A stretch of 64,000 bases of DNA from Cladocopium goreaui (GCA_947184155.2 CAMXCT020002668.1:506214-570213), one strand, 5' to 3'. Counted from the first letter of the stretch, positions 19,230-30,299 are shown. Numbers and translations: made by a program. Notes: generated by a model from the letters alone, not told the origin.

Positions 19230-21187
19230 GTCCAAGTTGCCGGACGGATGCAGTCTTCCGCAAGAATTTTGGCAACTGATTCCCAACTCGTTTTGTGGTA
19301 GATCAGGTAGGTGCCCATGTGTTCGCCACGGTAGATTGGTTTCTTCTTCAATCCTGTGGGAACAACCGTGATGGTCAGCAAGTTCTCTGGCTCGATGTAG
19401 AAGGCTTGTGTTTGCCTTGCGAGTTCGACGTCCAGTAAGTCGGATTGCGCAAAGGCCCTGGCAATATTCCTGACGGTGGCTTGGCCTGCTTTGATGTAAA
19501 TACGATGGTTGTTGACGGTGCGGTATGGTTGAGCCAACTTTTCGAACATCGCGTCCACAAATTGGTTGAAGAGCTGCAAGATAGCCGGGGTCAATGATCG
19601 GCGTAGGGGAACAACATGATCGGGGCCAAGCTCAGTCAGGCAACGGACCCTATGGGGGTCATTGGCCGCCGCCACCATTTCATCGAGGTCGATGTCATTC
19701 GTGTCAAACTTGGTGAGCGAAATTGTATCTGTAACCTCAGAATTTTCACTGTCGCCGTCCGGAACTCGGAAGGACACCGCGCCGAGTGGTGCTGAAGTGT
19801 GGGTTGGTGGGTTGGTTGGTGGTTCCGTTGGTGGTGGATCGGCAGGAGAATTGGGTCGAGTATTGTGGTGATGGTAGTTGTCGGTGTAGTGACTGTCGTT
19901 CCATGTACCCCAGGTGTCATCAGCATCGGGAGTGGGGATGTAGTTTGGATTCGATGGGTTCGCAGCTGGTCGAAGTATGACTTCACGGCCTCTGGATCGG
20001 TGACGTGGTGTCGCGGAACGTGGACGTGGGCGAGATCGATGACGTCGAGGAACCACAGGAGAGCGGCGTCGTGGTGGGGAGCGTCGTCTGTATGGAGATG
20101 GGGTTCTGCGGCCCTTGTCGGGTTTCGTGGATGATCGATGACGAGGGAGAGGAGAACGAGGTCGCTCTGCACGTGGAGGAGAATAGCGGTGGCGATGAGA
20201 ATGTACAGAAGGTCGATGGGAACGTGGTCGTGGAGTCCTAGATCTTGGTCGGCGTGTTGGGGATGATGGAACTGGTAGTTGGTGAGGAGGAGCAATGGCT
20301 GGGGCTTGAACAATGCGAAGGTCCGGAACGTCAGGTTCGGTAGGTCTGGCTTTCGGTGCGGGTGGAGGTGTGGCTGACAGTGGTGGCACGGGGATAGGTT
20401 GTGGTATTTGTGGAATAGGGTTCGGTGGAGGTCCGTCTTGTTGGAGAAGTAGCTGACGTTGTTCTTGGGCTCGTTGAGTATCCATGATCACCTGTTGCTG
20501 AGCTTGAATAAGTCGAACCGATTCCGCAAGTTGCTGTGTAGTGGAACCCAATGCGACCAGTTCGGGTGGCACGGATGACGTAGGTGCTGCCGTGGGTGCT
20601 GGTGGTGTAGTCGAAGAAGGGGCTTTTGAAGCTGGCCTGCGCGGTCGATCCATTCTTTTGTCAGAGCGAGGCCTGGGAGCTGCCTTAACTGCAGGAGGCC
20701 GTGGAGGAGGTGCATCTGGAGAGACCATCAATGCGTCCGTTTGTAATGGAGGTTGAATGTGATGGGGTGGGTAAGGAGAACTTGGCAAAGGTGTCGGTGG
20801 CATAGTCGATGTAGGTGGTGGAGTCGACGTAGGAGATGAAGTCGGAGGAGAAGGCCAGGCAGGTGGAGCGGTGGGTGCCGAAGGAGATGGGAAAGTCGAA
20901 GGAGCGGTGTGCGCCATCGTGGGTTCGGAGGCCAAAGACGCAGGCATGGTGGGTACGAGCTGTAGACCTGGTACTGCATGAGGAGCCGGAGACAATGAGG
21001 TAAACGGCAACGATGTTGGGGATGATGTAGACGGCATGATCGAAGCTGAAGAAGACCATGTAGGATGCAAGGCCGAAGGATGTCCAAATAGATGTACGTT
21101 CTGCGATGATTGCGGCCACGTCGAAGGTGCGTTCGTAGGCTGCGGTGGAACAGGCCATGATGTTGGCGGAGTGGTCCACGGATGCAT
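19223..21187 (-). CDS. Element ORF1, N-terminal part: Pro/Ser-rich and Arg/Ser-rich protein
   Basis: ATG at 21,187. Residues 1-200 are almost entirely Pro/Ser/Thr (disordered). A Gln-rich coiled-coil candidate (QQLAESVRLIQAQQQVIMDT) lies near 210-245, and an Arg/Ser/Pro-rich basic stretch with SPPRRRSP-like repeats at about 310-410. A more ordered region follows at 480-640 (LGPDHVVPLRRSLTPAILQL, ARAFAQSDLLDVELARQTQA). At about 632 begins GTYLIYHKTSWESVAKIL, which resembles the first strand of ADP-ribosyltransferase folds. The 0-shift frame continues only ~20 codons past an A7 run to a stop at 19,166, whereas the +1 frame carries the rest of the conserved block (18,577-19,229). The basic segment suggests nucleic-acid binding; gag-like role is inference. 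Confidence 0.7.
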
Positions 21188-21721
21188 CGCTTCAGTAGAT
21201 CAAAACAAAAGTGAACAATTGTAAAATTTTCTCCACATACAGGATTCAGTCCCTAACTGCCTACAAAATCGTGCGATTATTCCCTGCACCGGGACCGTGG
21301 TCAAGTCGTGCCGCAATGGCATAAAACAGCTTCCAAGTTCCAACGAATTAGATGCACAATATGTTTCACCTCACCAAAAACCAAAGAGACCACACCTGCA
21401 GGAAAAGGACATGCCTGTTGCCTTTTGTCGTGAATGTCATGTTGAACTTCAAATGCGCAAGCTGCAGTGATAAAAGGAAGTTTCTGGTATTTCGAAGCAG
21501 CTTCACTTGAAAGATCAGATCACTGGGGTCCCTGGGACAGCCGGAGCAGCAGGAAATCACAAAATGGCTGATAAACCGCAAGGCTGATTGTTGCCCTCTA
21601 CTTAAACGAATTACTAAGTTAAAATGTGTGAATTCAGAATTCAAGTCTGTCAACACTCACCCTGAAAAGGGTTGCCTCCAATGGCTCCATGGCACCATGT
21701 CGGAGCCACCATGGAAATCAC
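21188..21721 (-). other. Element 5' leader
   Basis: About 530 bp between the 5' repeat and the first ATG. It contains a 96-codon minus frame (21,366-21,656) with no recognisable motif. Nothing else is seen in it. Confidence 0.4.
21706..21718 (-). other. Weak candidate primer-binding site
   Basis: On the minus strand, 10 nt inside the 5' repeat, TGGTGGCTCCGAC begins with TGG, as expected for pairing to a tRNA CCA end. The 10-nt gap is larger than usual and I cannot assign a tRNA, so this is only a candidate. Confidence 0.15.
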
Positions 21722-22270
21722 ACTAGACAAGAATGGATCATTATATGATCCGGCAGGAACTGAATCCTGAAACATGCAAACCAGTCTAAATTATTTGATG
21801 AGTAAAAGAGCCGCATGAGGTACTTCTCGAAAACGATGTAGGGCATCCGATATTGTCAAACGTAGTTAAAACCAGAGTCCATAGAGTGATGACCAGCATG
21901 TTGAAATCCCAAATAATGTTTCGGCGATTGTTTCCCAAAATGACCCATTGTTCATCGGCGACATGATCTCGGCGAAAATATATCAAAAAATCATAATACT
22001 GTCGGCGATATGGTTTCGGCGAAAATCTGAGGAAGGTTCTGATGCATGCAATACAGATTGTGGCAACCGTGTAGAGTCGAAACAACGCAGTGTAACAGCT
22101 TGGTCAACAGTTCAAACTGAGTTTTGCAGGTACAAGTGGTTGATCAGACCACTCATCCACCGAAATGCCATAGCTTCGTTGGACTGGATAGGCAAATCGG
22201 CTCCAGTCCCCCTGCAAAGTAGTGAAAACCAATAAGAAGTTTTACATCTGTTCAGATGGTACACACACAC
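21722..22270 (-). repeat. LTR-like direct repeat, 5' copy (minus sense)
   Basis: Begins ACTAGACAAGAATGG and ends GATGGTACACACACACAC. Its left 110 bp differ from the other copy by many one-base deletions (AGTAAAAGAGCCGCATG against AAGTAAAAGACCGCATG, for example), while the remaining ~440 bp are almost identical. That uneven divergence may be local sequencing error. Confidence 0.75.
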
Positions 22271-22296
22271 ATACACATACACACATACACACACAC

Positions 22297-23225
22297 ATCG
22301 ATGCGACAACATCAGCTTCTGAAATTTACGCATTGTCAAAGCATGCGCTTCTGTAATCTGTGACAGCCCAATAAAGGTGGATGCTAAGGGCTAACCATCA
22401 GCTTGTGAAAGTTGCCCAAGATGGTTGCCAAAGCTTATTCTATATAATATGCGACAACCCCACAAAGGTGGATGCTACGGGCCACCACCACAATGTAATA
22501 TCCAAGGCGCTCAGCTTCCAAAGTCTCGCCCTGCCCCCTACAACTCTTGCGCCTGCCACGCTGTTTTCTACTTCCCCACTTCACGGGTGTGATTTGTATG
22601 GGCCTGCCAATGCAACGCACATGCAACACACATGCAACACACATGCAACACACATGCAACACGAGCATTTTCCCTGTAAATTTCCAAGCAACGTGGCCGC
22701 GGGGGCAAAAATCTACCCTTTCCATTCTAAGACCGGAGTTGGGGCTGCAAACGTCAAATCCTGCACGTTGACTGTAAATTTACAGGTAAAAAGCTCATGT
22801 TGCATGTCGTGTTGCATGTCGTGTTGCATGTGTGTTGCATGTGTGTTGCATGTGCGTTGCATGGCAGGTGTGCAGGATAGAGCAGTCACGCTCTCAAAGT
22901 GGTGCGCCTGCCACGCAGAACGACAGCCAGTGCACCCCACGACATTGCGGAATCAGGTCAAAAAGGTGTCAAGACTGTCGCTGCATGTATTTCACTTAGC
23001 ACAACCCATATTAGCGCATATGCGACACCCACACACAAACACCCGCCCAAACTGATCCCGATGCTTTCTCTGACACAGTGTCGTCATCATTCTCGCGTTT
23101 GTCTGCAGCCATGGGTCCATCCTATTGTGTCTTTTCTGAGTCCGGTGAGGCTTTTTTTTTGTTCCGAGTTCAGTTTAACTGTTGTTGATATGCATGTGGA
23201 TGTAGATCAGCACACATACACACAC
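22297..23225. repeat. Array unit 1 (no MITE)
   Basis: 929 bp. Foldback at 22,603-22,869 with five ATGCAAC repeats in the left arm and six GTTGCATG in the right. The MITE site is empty (GAGTCCGGTGAGGC). Confidence 0.9.
22603..22869. repeat. Foldback element with 11-bp repeat arms (representative copy)
   Basis: Left arm: CCTGCCAATGCAACGCAC, then (ATGCAACACAC)n, then GAGCATTTTCCCTGTAAATT. Right arm is its reverse complement with few mismatches: TGTAAATTTACAGGTAAAAA, GCTCAT, then (GTTGCATGTGT)n, GCGTTGCATGGCAGG. The loop is about 110 bp. The same structure is in all seven units, so it was present before amplification. The arms differ in repeat number from unit to unit. Confidence 0.8.
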
Positions 23226-24164
23226 ATCGATGCGACAACATCAGCTTCTGAAATTTACGCATTGTCAAAGCATGCGCTTCTGTAATCTGTGACAGCCCAA
23301 TAAAGGTGGATGCTAAGGGCTAACCATCAGCTTGTGAAAGTTGCCCAAGATGGTTGCCAAAGCTTATTCTATATAATATGCGACACCCCCACAAAGGTGG
23401 ATGCTACGGGCCACCACCACAATGTAATATCCAAGGCGCTCAGCTTCCAAAGTCTCGCCCTGCCACCTACAACTCTTGCGCCTGCCACGCTGTTTTCTAC
23501 TTCCCCACTCCACGGGTGTGATTTGTATGGGCCTGCCAATGCAACGCACATGCAACACACATGCAACACACATGCAACACACATGCAACACGAGCATTTT
23601 CCCTGTAAATTTCCAAGCAACGTGGCCGCGGGGGCAAAAATCTACACTTTCCATTCTAAGACCGGAGTTGGGGCTGCAAACGTCAAATCCTGCACGTTGA
23701 CTGTAAATTTACAGGTAAAAAGCTCATGTTGCATGTCGTGTTGCATGTGTGTTGCATGTGTGGTGCATGTGCGTTGCATGGCAGGTGTGCAGGATAGAGC
23801 AGTCACGCTCTCAAAGTGGCGCGCCTGCCACGCAGAACGACAGCCAGTGCACCCCACGACATTGCGGAATCAGGTCAAAAAGGTGTCAAGACTGTCGCTG
23901 CATGTATTTCACTTAGCACAACCCATATTAGCACATATGCGCCCGCGCAAGCAAACAGACACACCCACACACAAACACCCGCCCAAACTGATCCCGATGC
24001 TTTCCCTGACACAGTGTCGTCATCATTCTCGCGTTTGTCTGCAGCCATGGGTCCATCCTATTGTGTCTTTTCTGAGTCCGGTGAGGCTTTTTTTTGTTCC
24101 GAGTTCAGTTTAACTGTTGTTGATATGCATGTGGATGTAGATCAGCACACATACACACACACAC
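23226..24164. repeat. Array unit 2 (no MITE)
   Basis: 939 bp. Foldback at about 23,532-23,786; arm counts 5 and 5. Empty MITE site. Carries the 15-bp GCCCGCGCAAGCAAA segment absent from unit 1. Confidence 0.9.
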
Positions 24165-25403
24165 ATCGATGCGACAACATCAGCTTCTGAAATTTACGCA
24201 TTGTCAAAGCATGCGCTTCTGTAATCTGTGACAGCCCAATAAAGGTGGATGCTAAGGGCTAACCATCAGCTTGTGAAAGTTGCCCAAGATGGTTGTCAAA
24301 GCTTATTCTATATAATATGCGACAACCCCACAAAGGTGGATGCTACGGGCCACCACCACAATGTAATATCCAAGGCGCTCAGCTTCCAAAGTCTCGCCCT
24401 GCCACCTACAACTCTTGCGCCTGCCACGCTGTTTTCTACTTCCCCACTTCACGGGTGTGATTTGTATGGGCCTGCCAATGCAACGCACATGCAACACACA
24501 TGCAACACACATGCAACACACATGCAACACACATGCAACACACATGCAACACACATGCAACACACATGCAACACGAGCATTTTCCCTGTAAATTTCCAAG
24601 CAACGTGGCCGCGGGGGCAAAAATCTACACTTTCCATTCTAAGACCGGAGTTGGGGCTGCAAACGTCAAATCCTGCACGTTGACTGTAAATTTACAGATA
24701 AAAAGCTCATGTTGCATGTCGTGTTGCATGTCGTGTTGCATGTGTGTTGCATGTGTGTTGCATGTGCGTTGCATGGCAGGTGTGCAGGATAGAGCAGTCA
24801 CGCTCTCAAAGTGGCGCGCCTGCCACGCAGAACGACAGCCAGTGCACCCCACGACATTGCGGAATCAGGTCAAAAAGGTGTCAAGACTGTCGCTGCATGT
24901 ATTTCACTTAGCACAACCCATATTAGCACATATGCGCCCGCGCAAGCAAACAGACACACCCACACACCAACACCCGCCCAAACTGATCCCGATGCTTTCT
25001 CTGACACAGTGTCGTCATCATTCTCGCGTTTGTCTGCAGCCATGGGTCCATCCTATTGTGTCTTTTCTGAGTCCGGGTTCTCAAAAAAAACAGCCATCCC
25101 CAAAAAATGGGGGGGAAGTCCACACTCACAGAGGTTCTGCCCCCCCGTCCCCCAATTCAATGTGTCCCTTCTGAAGTTGTGTTTGCGGCCTTCAAAAAAC
25201 AGCCATTTTCTGTTTGATGATGCTCGGCACCTCCGATCCACAACATTGAAGTTGGGGTTGCGGGGGTACGCCCGGGTATTCTGTGGTTTCCTGTGGCTGG
25301 CTGTTTTTTTTTGAGAACCCGGTGAGGCTTTTTTTGGTTCCGAGTTCAATTTAACTGTTGTTGATATGCATGTGGATGTAGATCAGCACACATACACACA
25401 CAC
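24165..25403. repeat. Array unit 3 (with MITE)
   Basis: 1,239 bp. Foldback at about 24,471-24,782; arm counts 9 and 6. MITE at 25,077-25,318. Confidence 0.9.
25077..25318. mobile_element. CCGG-flanked MITE, copy in unit 3
   Basis: Terminal inverted repeats GTTCTTCAAAAAAAACAGCC / GGCTGTTTTTTTTGAAGAAC, here with the variant GTTCTC...GAGAAC at the ends. Flanked by CCGG on both sides. The interior carries a second AAAAACAGCCATTT motif. No ORF. Confidence 0.88.
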
Positions 25404-26579
25404 ATCGATGCGACAACATCAGCTTCTGAAATTTACGCATTGTCAAAGCATGCGCTTCTGTAATCTGTGACAGCCCAATAAAGGTGGATGCTAAGGGCTA
25501 ACCATCAGCTTGTGAAAGTTGCCCAAGATGGTTGCCAAAGCTTATTCTATATAATATGCGACAACCCCACAAAGGTGGATGCTACGGGCCACCACCACAA
25601 TGTAATATCCAAGGCGCTCAGCTTCCAAAGTCTCGCCCTGCCACCTACAACTCTTGCGCCTGCCACGCTGTTTTCTACTTCCCCACTTCACGGGTGTGAT
25701 TTGTATGGGCCTGCCAATGCAACACACATGCAACACACATGCAACACACATGCAACACACATGCAACACACATGCAACACACATGCAACACGAGCATTTT
25801 CCCTGTAAATTTCCAAGCAACGTGGCCGCGGGGGCAAAAATCTACACTTTCCATTCTAAGACCGGAGTAGGGGCTGCAAACGTCAAATCCTGCACGTTGA
25901 CTGTAAATTTACAGGTAAAAAGCTCATGTTGCATGTCGTGTTGCATGTGTGTTGCATGTGTGTTGCATGTGCGTTGCATGGCAGGTGTGCAGGATAGAGC
26001 AGTCACGCTCTCAAAGTGGTGCGCCTGCCACGCAGAACGACAGCCAGTGCACCCCACGACATTGCGGAATCAGGCCAAAAAGGTGTCAAGACTGTCGCTG
26101 CATGTATTTCACTTAGCACAACCCATATTAGCGCATATGCGACACCCACACACAAACACCCGCCCAAACTGATCCCGATGCTTTCTCTGACACGGTGTCG
26201 TCATCATTCTCGCGTTTGTCTGCAGCCATGGGTCCATCCTACTGTGTCTTTTCTGAGTCCGGGTTCTTCAAAAAAAACAGCCATCCCATGAAGTACCACC
26301 CCAGAGAGGTCATGCCACCCCCCGTCCCCCAATTCAATGTTGTCTTCTGAATTTTGTGTTTGGCGGCCTTCAAAAAAAACAGCCATTTCTGTTGATGATG
26401 TTCGGCACTTCCGATCACAACATTGAAGTTGGGGGTTGCGGGGGTAAGCAGGGTATCTCTGTGGTTTCCTGTGGATGGCTGTTTTTTTTGAAGAACCCGG
26501 TGAGGTTTTTTTTGGTTCCGAGTTCATTTTAACTGTTGTTGATATGCATGTGGATGTAGATCAGCACACACACACACAC
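25404..26579. repeat. Array unit 4 (with MITE)
   Basis: 1,176 bp. Foldback at about 25,710-25,986; arm counts 7 and 5. MITE at 26,263-26,496. Confidence 0.9.
26263..26496. mobile_element. CCGG-flanked MITE, copy in unit 4
   Basis: 234 bp, perfect GTTCTTCAAAAAAAACAGCC termini and CCGG on both sides. Same site in the unit as copies 3, 5 and 7. Confidence 0.9.
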
Positions 26580-27804
26580 ATCGATGCGACAACATCAGCT
26601 TCTGAAATTTACGCATTGTCAAAGCATGCGCTTCTGTAATCTGTGACAGCCCAATAAAGGTGGATGCTAAGGGCTAACCATCAGCTTGTGAAAGTTGCCC
26701 AAGATGGTTGCCAAGCTTATTCTATATAATATGCGACAACCCCACAAAGGTGGATGCTACGGGCCACCACCACAATGTAATATCCAAGGCGCTCAGCTTC
26801 CAAAGTCTCGCCCTGCCACCTACAACTCTTGCGCCTGCCACGCTGTTTTCTACTTCCCCACTTCACAGGTGTGATTTGTATGGGCCTGCCAATGCAACGC
26901 ACATGCAACACACATGCAACACACATGCAACACACATGCAACACACATGCAACACACATGCAACACACATGCAACACACATGCAACACGCGCATTTTCCC
27001 TGTAAATTTCCAAGCAACGTGGCCGCGGGGGCAAAAATCTACACTTTCCATTCTAAGACCGGAGTTGGGGCTGCAAACGCCAAATCCTGCACGTTGACTG
27101 TAAATTTACAGGTAAAAAGCTCATGTTGCATGTCGTGTTGCATGTGTGTTGCATGTGTGTTGCATGTGTGTTGCATGTGCGTTGCATGGCAGGGGTGCAG
27201 GATAGAGCAGTCACGCTCTCAAAGTGGTGCGCCTGCCACGCAGAACGACAGCCAGTGCACCCCACGACATTGCGGAATCAGGTCAAAAAGGTGTCAAGAC
27301 TGTCGCTGCATGTATTTCACTTAGCACAACCCATATTAGCACATATGCGCCCGCGCAAGCAAACAGACACACCCACACACAAACACCCGCCCAAACTGAT
27401 CCCGATGCTTTCCCTGACACAGTGTCGTCATCATTCTCGCGTTTGTCTGCAGCCATGGGTCCATCCTATTGTGTCTTTTCTGAGTCCGGGTTCTTCAAAA
27501 AAAACAGCCATCCCATGAAGTACCACACCACAGAGGTCATGCCCCCCCCGTCCCCCAATTCAATGTTGTCTTCTGAAGTTTGTGTTTGGCGGCCTTCAAA
27601 AAAACAGCCATTTCTGTTGATGATGCTCGGCACTTCCGATCACAACATTGAAGTTGGGGGTTGCGGGGGTAAGCAGGGTATCTCTGTGGTTTCCTGTGGA
27701 TGGCTGTTTTTTTTGAAGAACCCGGTGAGGCTTTTTTTTGTTCCGAGTTCAGTTTAACTGTTGTTGATATGCATGTGGATGTAGATCAGCACACATACAC
27801 ACAC
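26580..27804. repeat. Array unit 5 (with MITE)
   Basis: 1,225 bp. Foldback at about 26,886-27,193; arm counts 9 and 6. MITE at 27,490-27,721. Confidence 0.9.
27490..27721. mobile_element. CCGG-flanked MITE, copy in unit 5
   Basis: 232 bp, termini and flanks as above. Nearly identical to the unit 7 copy, including ACCACACCACAGAGG. Confidence 0.9.
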
Positions 27805-28770
27805 ATCGATGCGACAACATCAGCTTCTGAAATTTACGCATTGTCAAAGCATGCGCTTCTGTAATCTGTGACAGCCCAATAAAGGTGGATGCTAAGGGCT
27901 AACCATCAGCTTGTGAAAGTTGCCCAAGATGGTTGCCAAAGCTTATTCTATATAATATGCGACAACCCCACAAAGGTGGATGCTACGGGCCACCACCACA
28001 ATGTAATATCCAAGGCGCTCAGCTTCCAAAGTCTCGCCCTGCCACCTACAACTCTTGCGCCTGCCACGCTGTTTTCTACTTCCCCACTTCACGGGTGTGA
28101 TTTGTATGGGCCTGCCAATGCAACGCACATGCAACACACATGCAACACACATGCAACACACATGCAACACGAGCATTTTCCCTGTAAATTTCCAAGCAAA
28201 GTGGTCGCGGTGGCAAAAATCTACACTTTCCATTCTAAGACCGGAGTTGGGGCTGCAAACGTCAAATCCTGCACGTTGACTGTAAATTTATAGGTAAAAA
28301 GCTCATGTTGCATGTCGTGTTGCATGTGTGTTGCATGTGTGTTGCATGTGTGTTGCATGTGTGTTGCATGTGCGTTGCATGGCAGGTGTGCAGGATAGAG
28401 CAGTCACGCTCTCAAAGTGGCGCGCCTGCCACGCAGAATGACAGCCAGTGCACCCAACGACATTGCAGAATCAGGTCAAAAAGGTGTCAAGACAAGACTG
28501 TCACTGCATGTATTTCACTTAGCACAACCCATATTAGCACATATGCGCGCAAGCAAACAGACACACCCACACACAAACACCCGCCCAAACTGATCCCGAT
28601 GCTTTCTCTGACACAGTGGCGTCATCATTCTCGCGTTTGTCTGCAGCCATGGGTCCATCCTATTGTGTCTTTTCTGAGTCCGGTGAGGCTTTTTTTTGTT
28701 CCGAGTTCAGTTTAACTGTTGTTGATATGCATGTGGATGTAGATCAGCACACATACACACACACACACAC
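27805..28770. repeat. Array unit 6 (no MITE)
   Basis: 966 bp. Foldback at about 28,110-28,388; arm counts 5 and 7. Empty MITE site GAGTCCGGTGAGGC. A few private changes (GTGGTCGCGGTGGC for GTGGCCGCGGGGGC; an extra ACAAG). Confidence 0.9.
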
Positions 28771-29873
28771 ATCGATGCGACAACATCAGCTTCTGAAATT
28801 TACGTATTGTTAAAGCATGCGCTTCTGTAATCTGTGACAGCCCAATAAAGGTGGATGCTAAGGGCTAACCATCAGCTTGTGAAAGTTGCCCAAGATGGTT
28901 GCCAAAGCTTATTCTATATAATATGCGACAACCCCACAAAGGTGGATGCTACGGGCCACCCCCACAATGTAATATCCAAGGCGCTCAGCTTCCAAAGTCT
29001 CGCCCTGCCACCTACAACTCTTGCGCCTGCCACGCTGTTTTCTACTTCCCCACTTCACGGCTGCCAATGCAACGCACATGCAACACACATGCAACACACA
29101 TGCAACACACATGCAACACACATGCAACACACATGCAACACGAGCATTTTCCCTGTAAATTTCCGAGCAACGTGGCCGCGGGGGCAAAAATCTACACTTT
29201 CCATTCTAAGACCGGAGTTGGGGCTGCACGTTGACTGTAAATTTACAGGTAAAAAGCTCATGTTGCATGTCGTGTTGCATGTGTGTTGCATGTGTGTTGC
29301 ATGTGTGTTGCATGTGTGTTGCATGTGCGTTGCATGGCAGGTGTGCAGGATAGAGCAGTCACGCTCTCAAAGTGGTGCGCCTGCCACGCAGAACGACAGC
29401 CAGTGCACCCCACGACATTGCGGAATCAGGTCAAAAAGGTGTCAAGACTGTCGCTGCATGTATTTCACTTAGCACAACCCATATTAGCACATATGCGCCC
29501 GCGCAAGCAAACAGACACACCCACACACAAACACCCGCCCAAACTGATCCCGATGCTTTCCCTGACACAGTGTCGTCATCATTCTCGCGTTTGTCTGCAG
29601 CCATGGGTCCATCCTATTGTGTCTTTTCTGAGTCCGGGTTCTTCAAAAAAAACAGCCATCCCATGAAGTACCACACCACAGAGGTCATGCCCCCCCCGTC
29701 CCCCAATTCAATGTTGTCTTCTGAAGTTTGTGTTTGGCGGCCTTCAAAAAAACAGCCATTTCTGTTGATGATGCTCGGCACTTCCGATCACAACATTGAA
29801 GTTGGGGGTTGCGGGGGTAAGCAGGGTATCTCTGTGGTTTCCTGTGGATGGCTGTTTTTTTTGAAGAACCCGG
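28771..29873. repeat. Array unit 7 (with MITE, terminal)
   Basis: Foldback at about 29,060-29,343; arm counts 7 and 7, with the GGGTGTGATTTGTATGGGCC segment deleted before it. MITE at 29,638-29,869; its right CCGG is followed by unrelated sequence (TATCTCCCATTTTCGG), so the array ends at the MITE edge. Confidence 0.9.
29638..29869. mobile_element. CCGG-flanked MITE, copy in unit 7
   Basis: 232 bp with CCGG on both sides; the right CCGG abuts non-array DNA, marking the array's right end. Confidence 0.9.
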
Positions 29874-30194
29874 TATCTCCCATTTTCGGAGCCCCCTCAA
29901 GGTTTCGCGTCCAAGAGTCCAGTGTCAGACCTGTTCTCGCACTTGGAGAACATGTCCTCGTGATCACAGCCGATCCCAGCTCGGCGGGGAACTGGGAGAA
30001 TTTAGCCAAAAATCGGGGAGTTATGTAACCTTATTTCATGAATTTTCATGATATTTCGTAATGGAATTAGGGGTCTGAAAATGGACAAAATTCAAGGCCT
30101 TCCCAATGGCAAGTTTGATGGGGAACATGATTTTTTCACGCGCTGGATGGAATGGCTTTGGAAATGCCTCTGTCGATATTGGAGCTACTCTATG
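29874..30194. other. Flank of the tandem array, possible exon remnant
   Basis: The plus frame at 29,900-30,026 (PVLALGEHVLVITADPSSAG) and the overlapping minus frame both look mildly coding. Splice signals are not convincing, so no gene is called. The rest is AT-rich. Confidence 0.2.
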
Positions 30195-30299
30195 TACCCT
30201 CTGGTTATTTAACATAGCCATGGAAAATCACCATTTTTAATAGGTAAACCATCTATAAATGGGCCATTTTCCATGGCTATGTTAAATAACCAGATGGTA
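30195..30299. mobile_element. TACCCTCTGG-family palindromic MITE
   Basis: TACCCTCTGGTTATTTAACA ... TGTTAAATAACCAGATGGTA; the arms continue through TAGCCATGGAAAAT. Near-perfect foldback of 105 bp. This is the best example of the type I subfamily. Confidence 0.93.

Larger units (their letters stand above)
13636..22270 (-). mobile_element. 8.6-kb retroelement-like insertion with LTR-like direct repeats and GIY-YIG ORF
   Basis: The element is bounded by direct repeats 13,636-14,206 and 21,722-22,270 that are nearly identical over the ~440 bp distal to their left ends. Between them lie, in minus-strand order, a long 5' leader, a Pro/Arg-rich ORF with an ADP-ribosyltransferase-like block, a gag-like ORF, a GIY-YIG ORF and a 241-codon ORF. 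No reverse transcriptase (no YxDD region), RNase H, integrase or tyrosine recombinase was seen. GIY-YIG domains in retroelements are typical of Penelope-like elements, which also carry LTR-like repeats, so affiliation with that group, as a non-autonomous or split member, is one explanation. It is inserted in the (AC)n tract of a tandem-repeat unit, so a target duplication cannot be told apart from the microsatellite. Confidence 0.65.
22271..29873. repeat. Tandem array of a 0.93-1.24 kb unit (seven copies)
   Basis: The landmark ATCGATGCGACAACATCAGC occurs at 22,297, 23,226, 24,165, 25,404, 26,580, 27,805 and 28,771. Spacings are 929, 939, 1,239, 1,176, 1,225 and 966 bp. Length falls in two classes because four units hold a MITE. 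Every unit repeats the same short frames (for example one starting MLRANHQLVKVAQDGCQSLF), which change by indels inside the 11-bp repeats and end in them; I do not consider them genes. A unit also contains an internal echo, AAAGGTGGATGCTA(A/C)GGGC, about 110 bp apart. Confidence 0.95.

Noticed and set aside
22615-22669. Regular ATGCAACACAC repeats as a possible CRISPR array
   Set aside because: They are 11-bp head-to-tail repeats with no spacers, in a eukaryotic context.
22381-29472. Repeated ~130-270 codon frames in the ~1-kb array (starting MLRANHQLVKV or on the minus strand)
   Set aside because: They recur only because the unit recurs. They run through variable 11-bp repeats and change length and frame between units, with no splice or start context.
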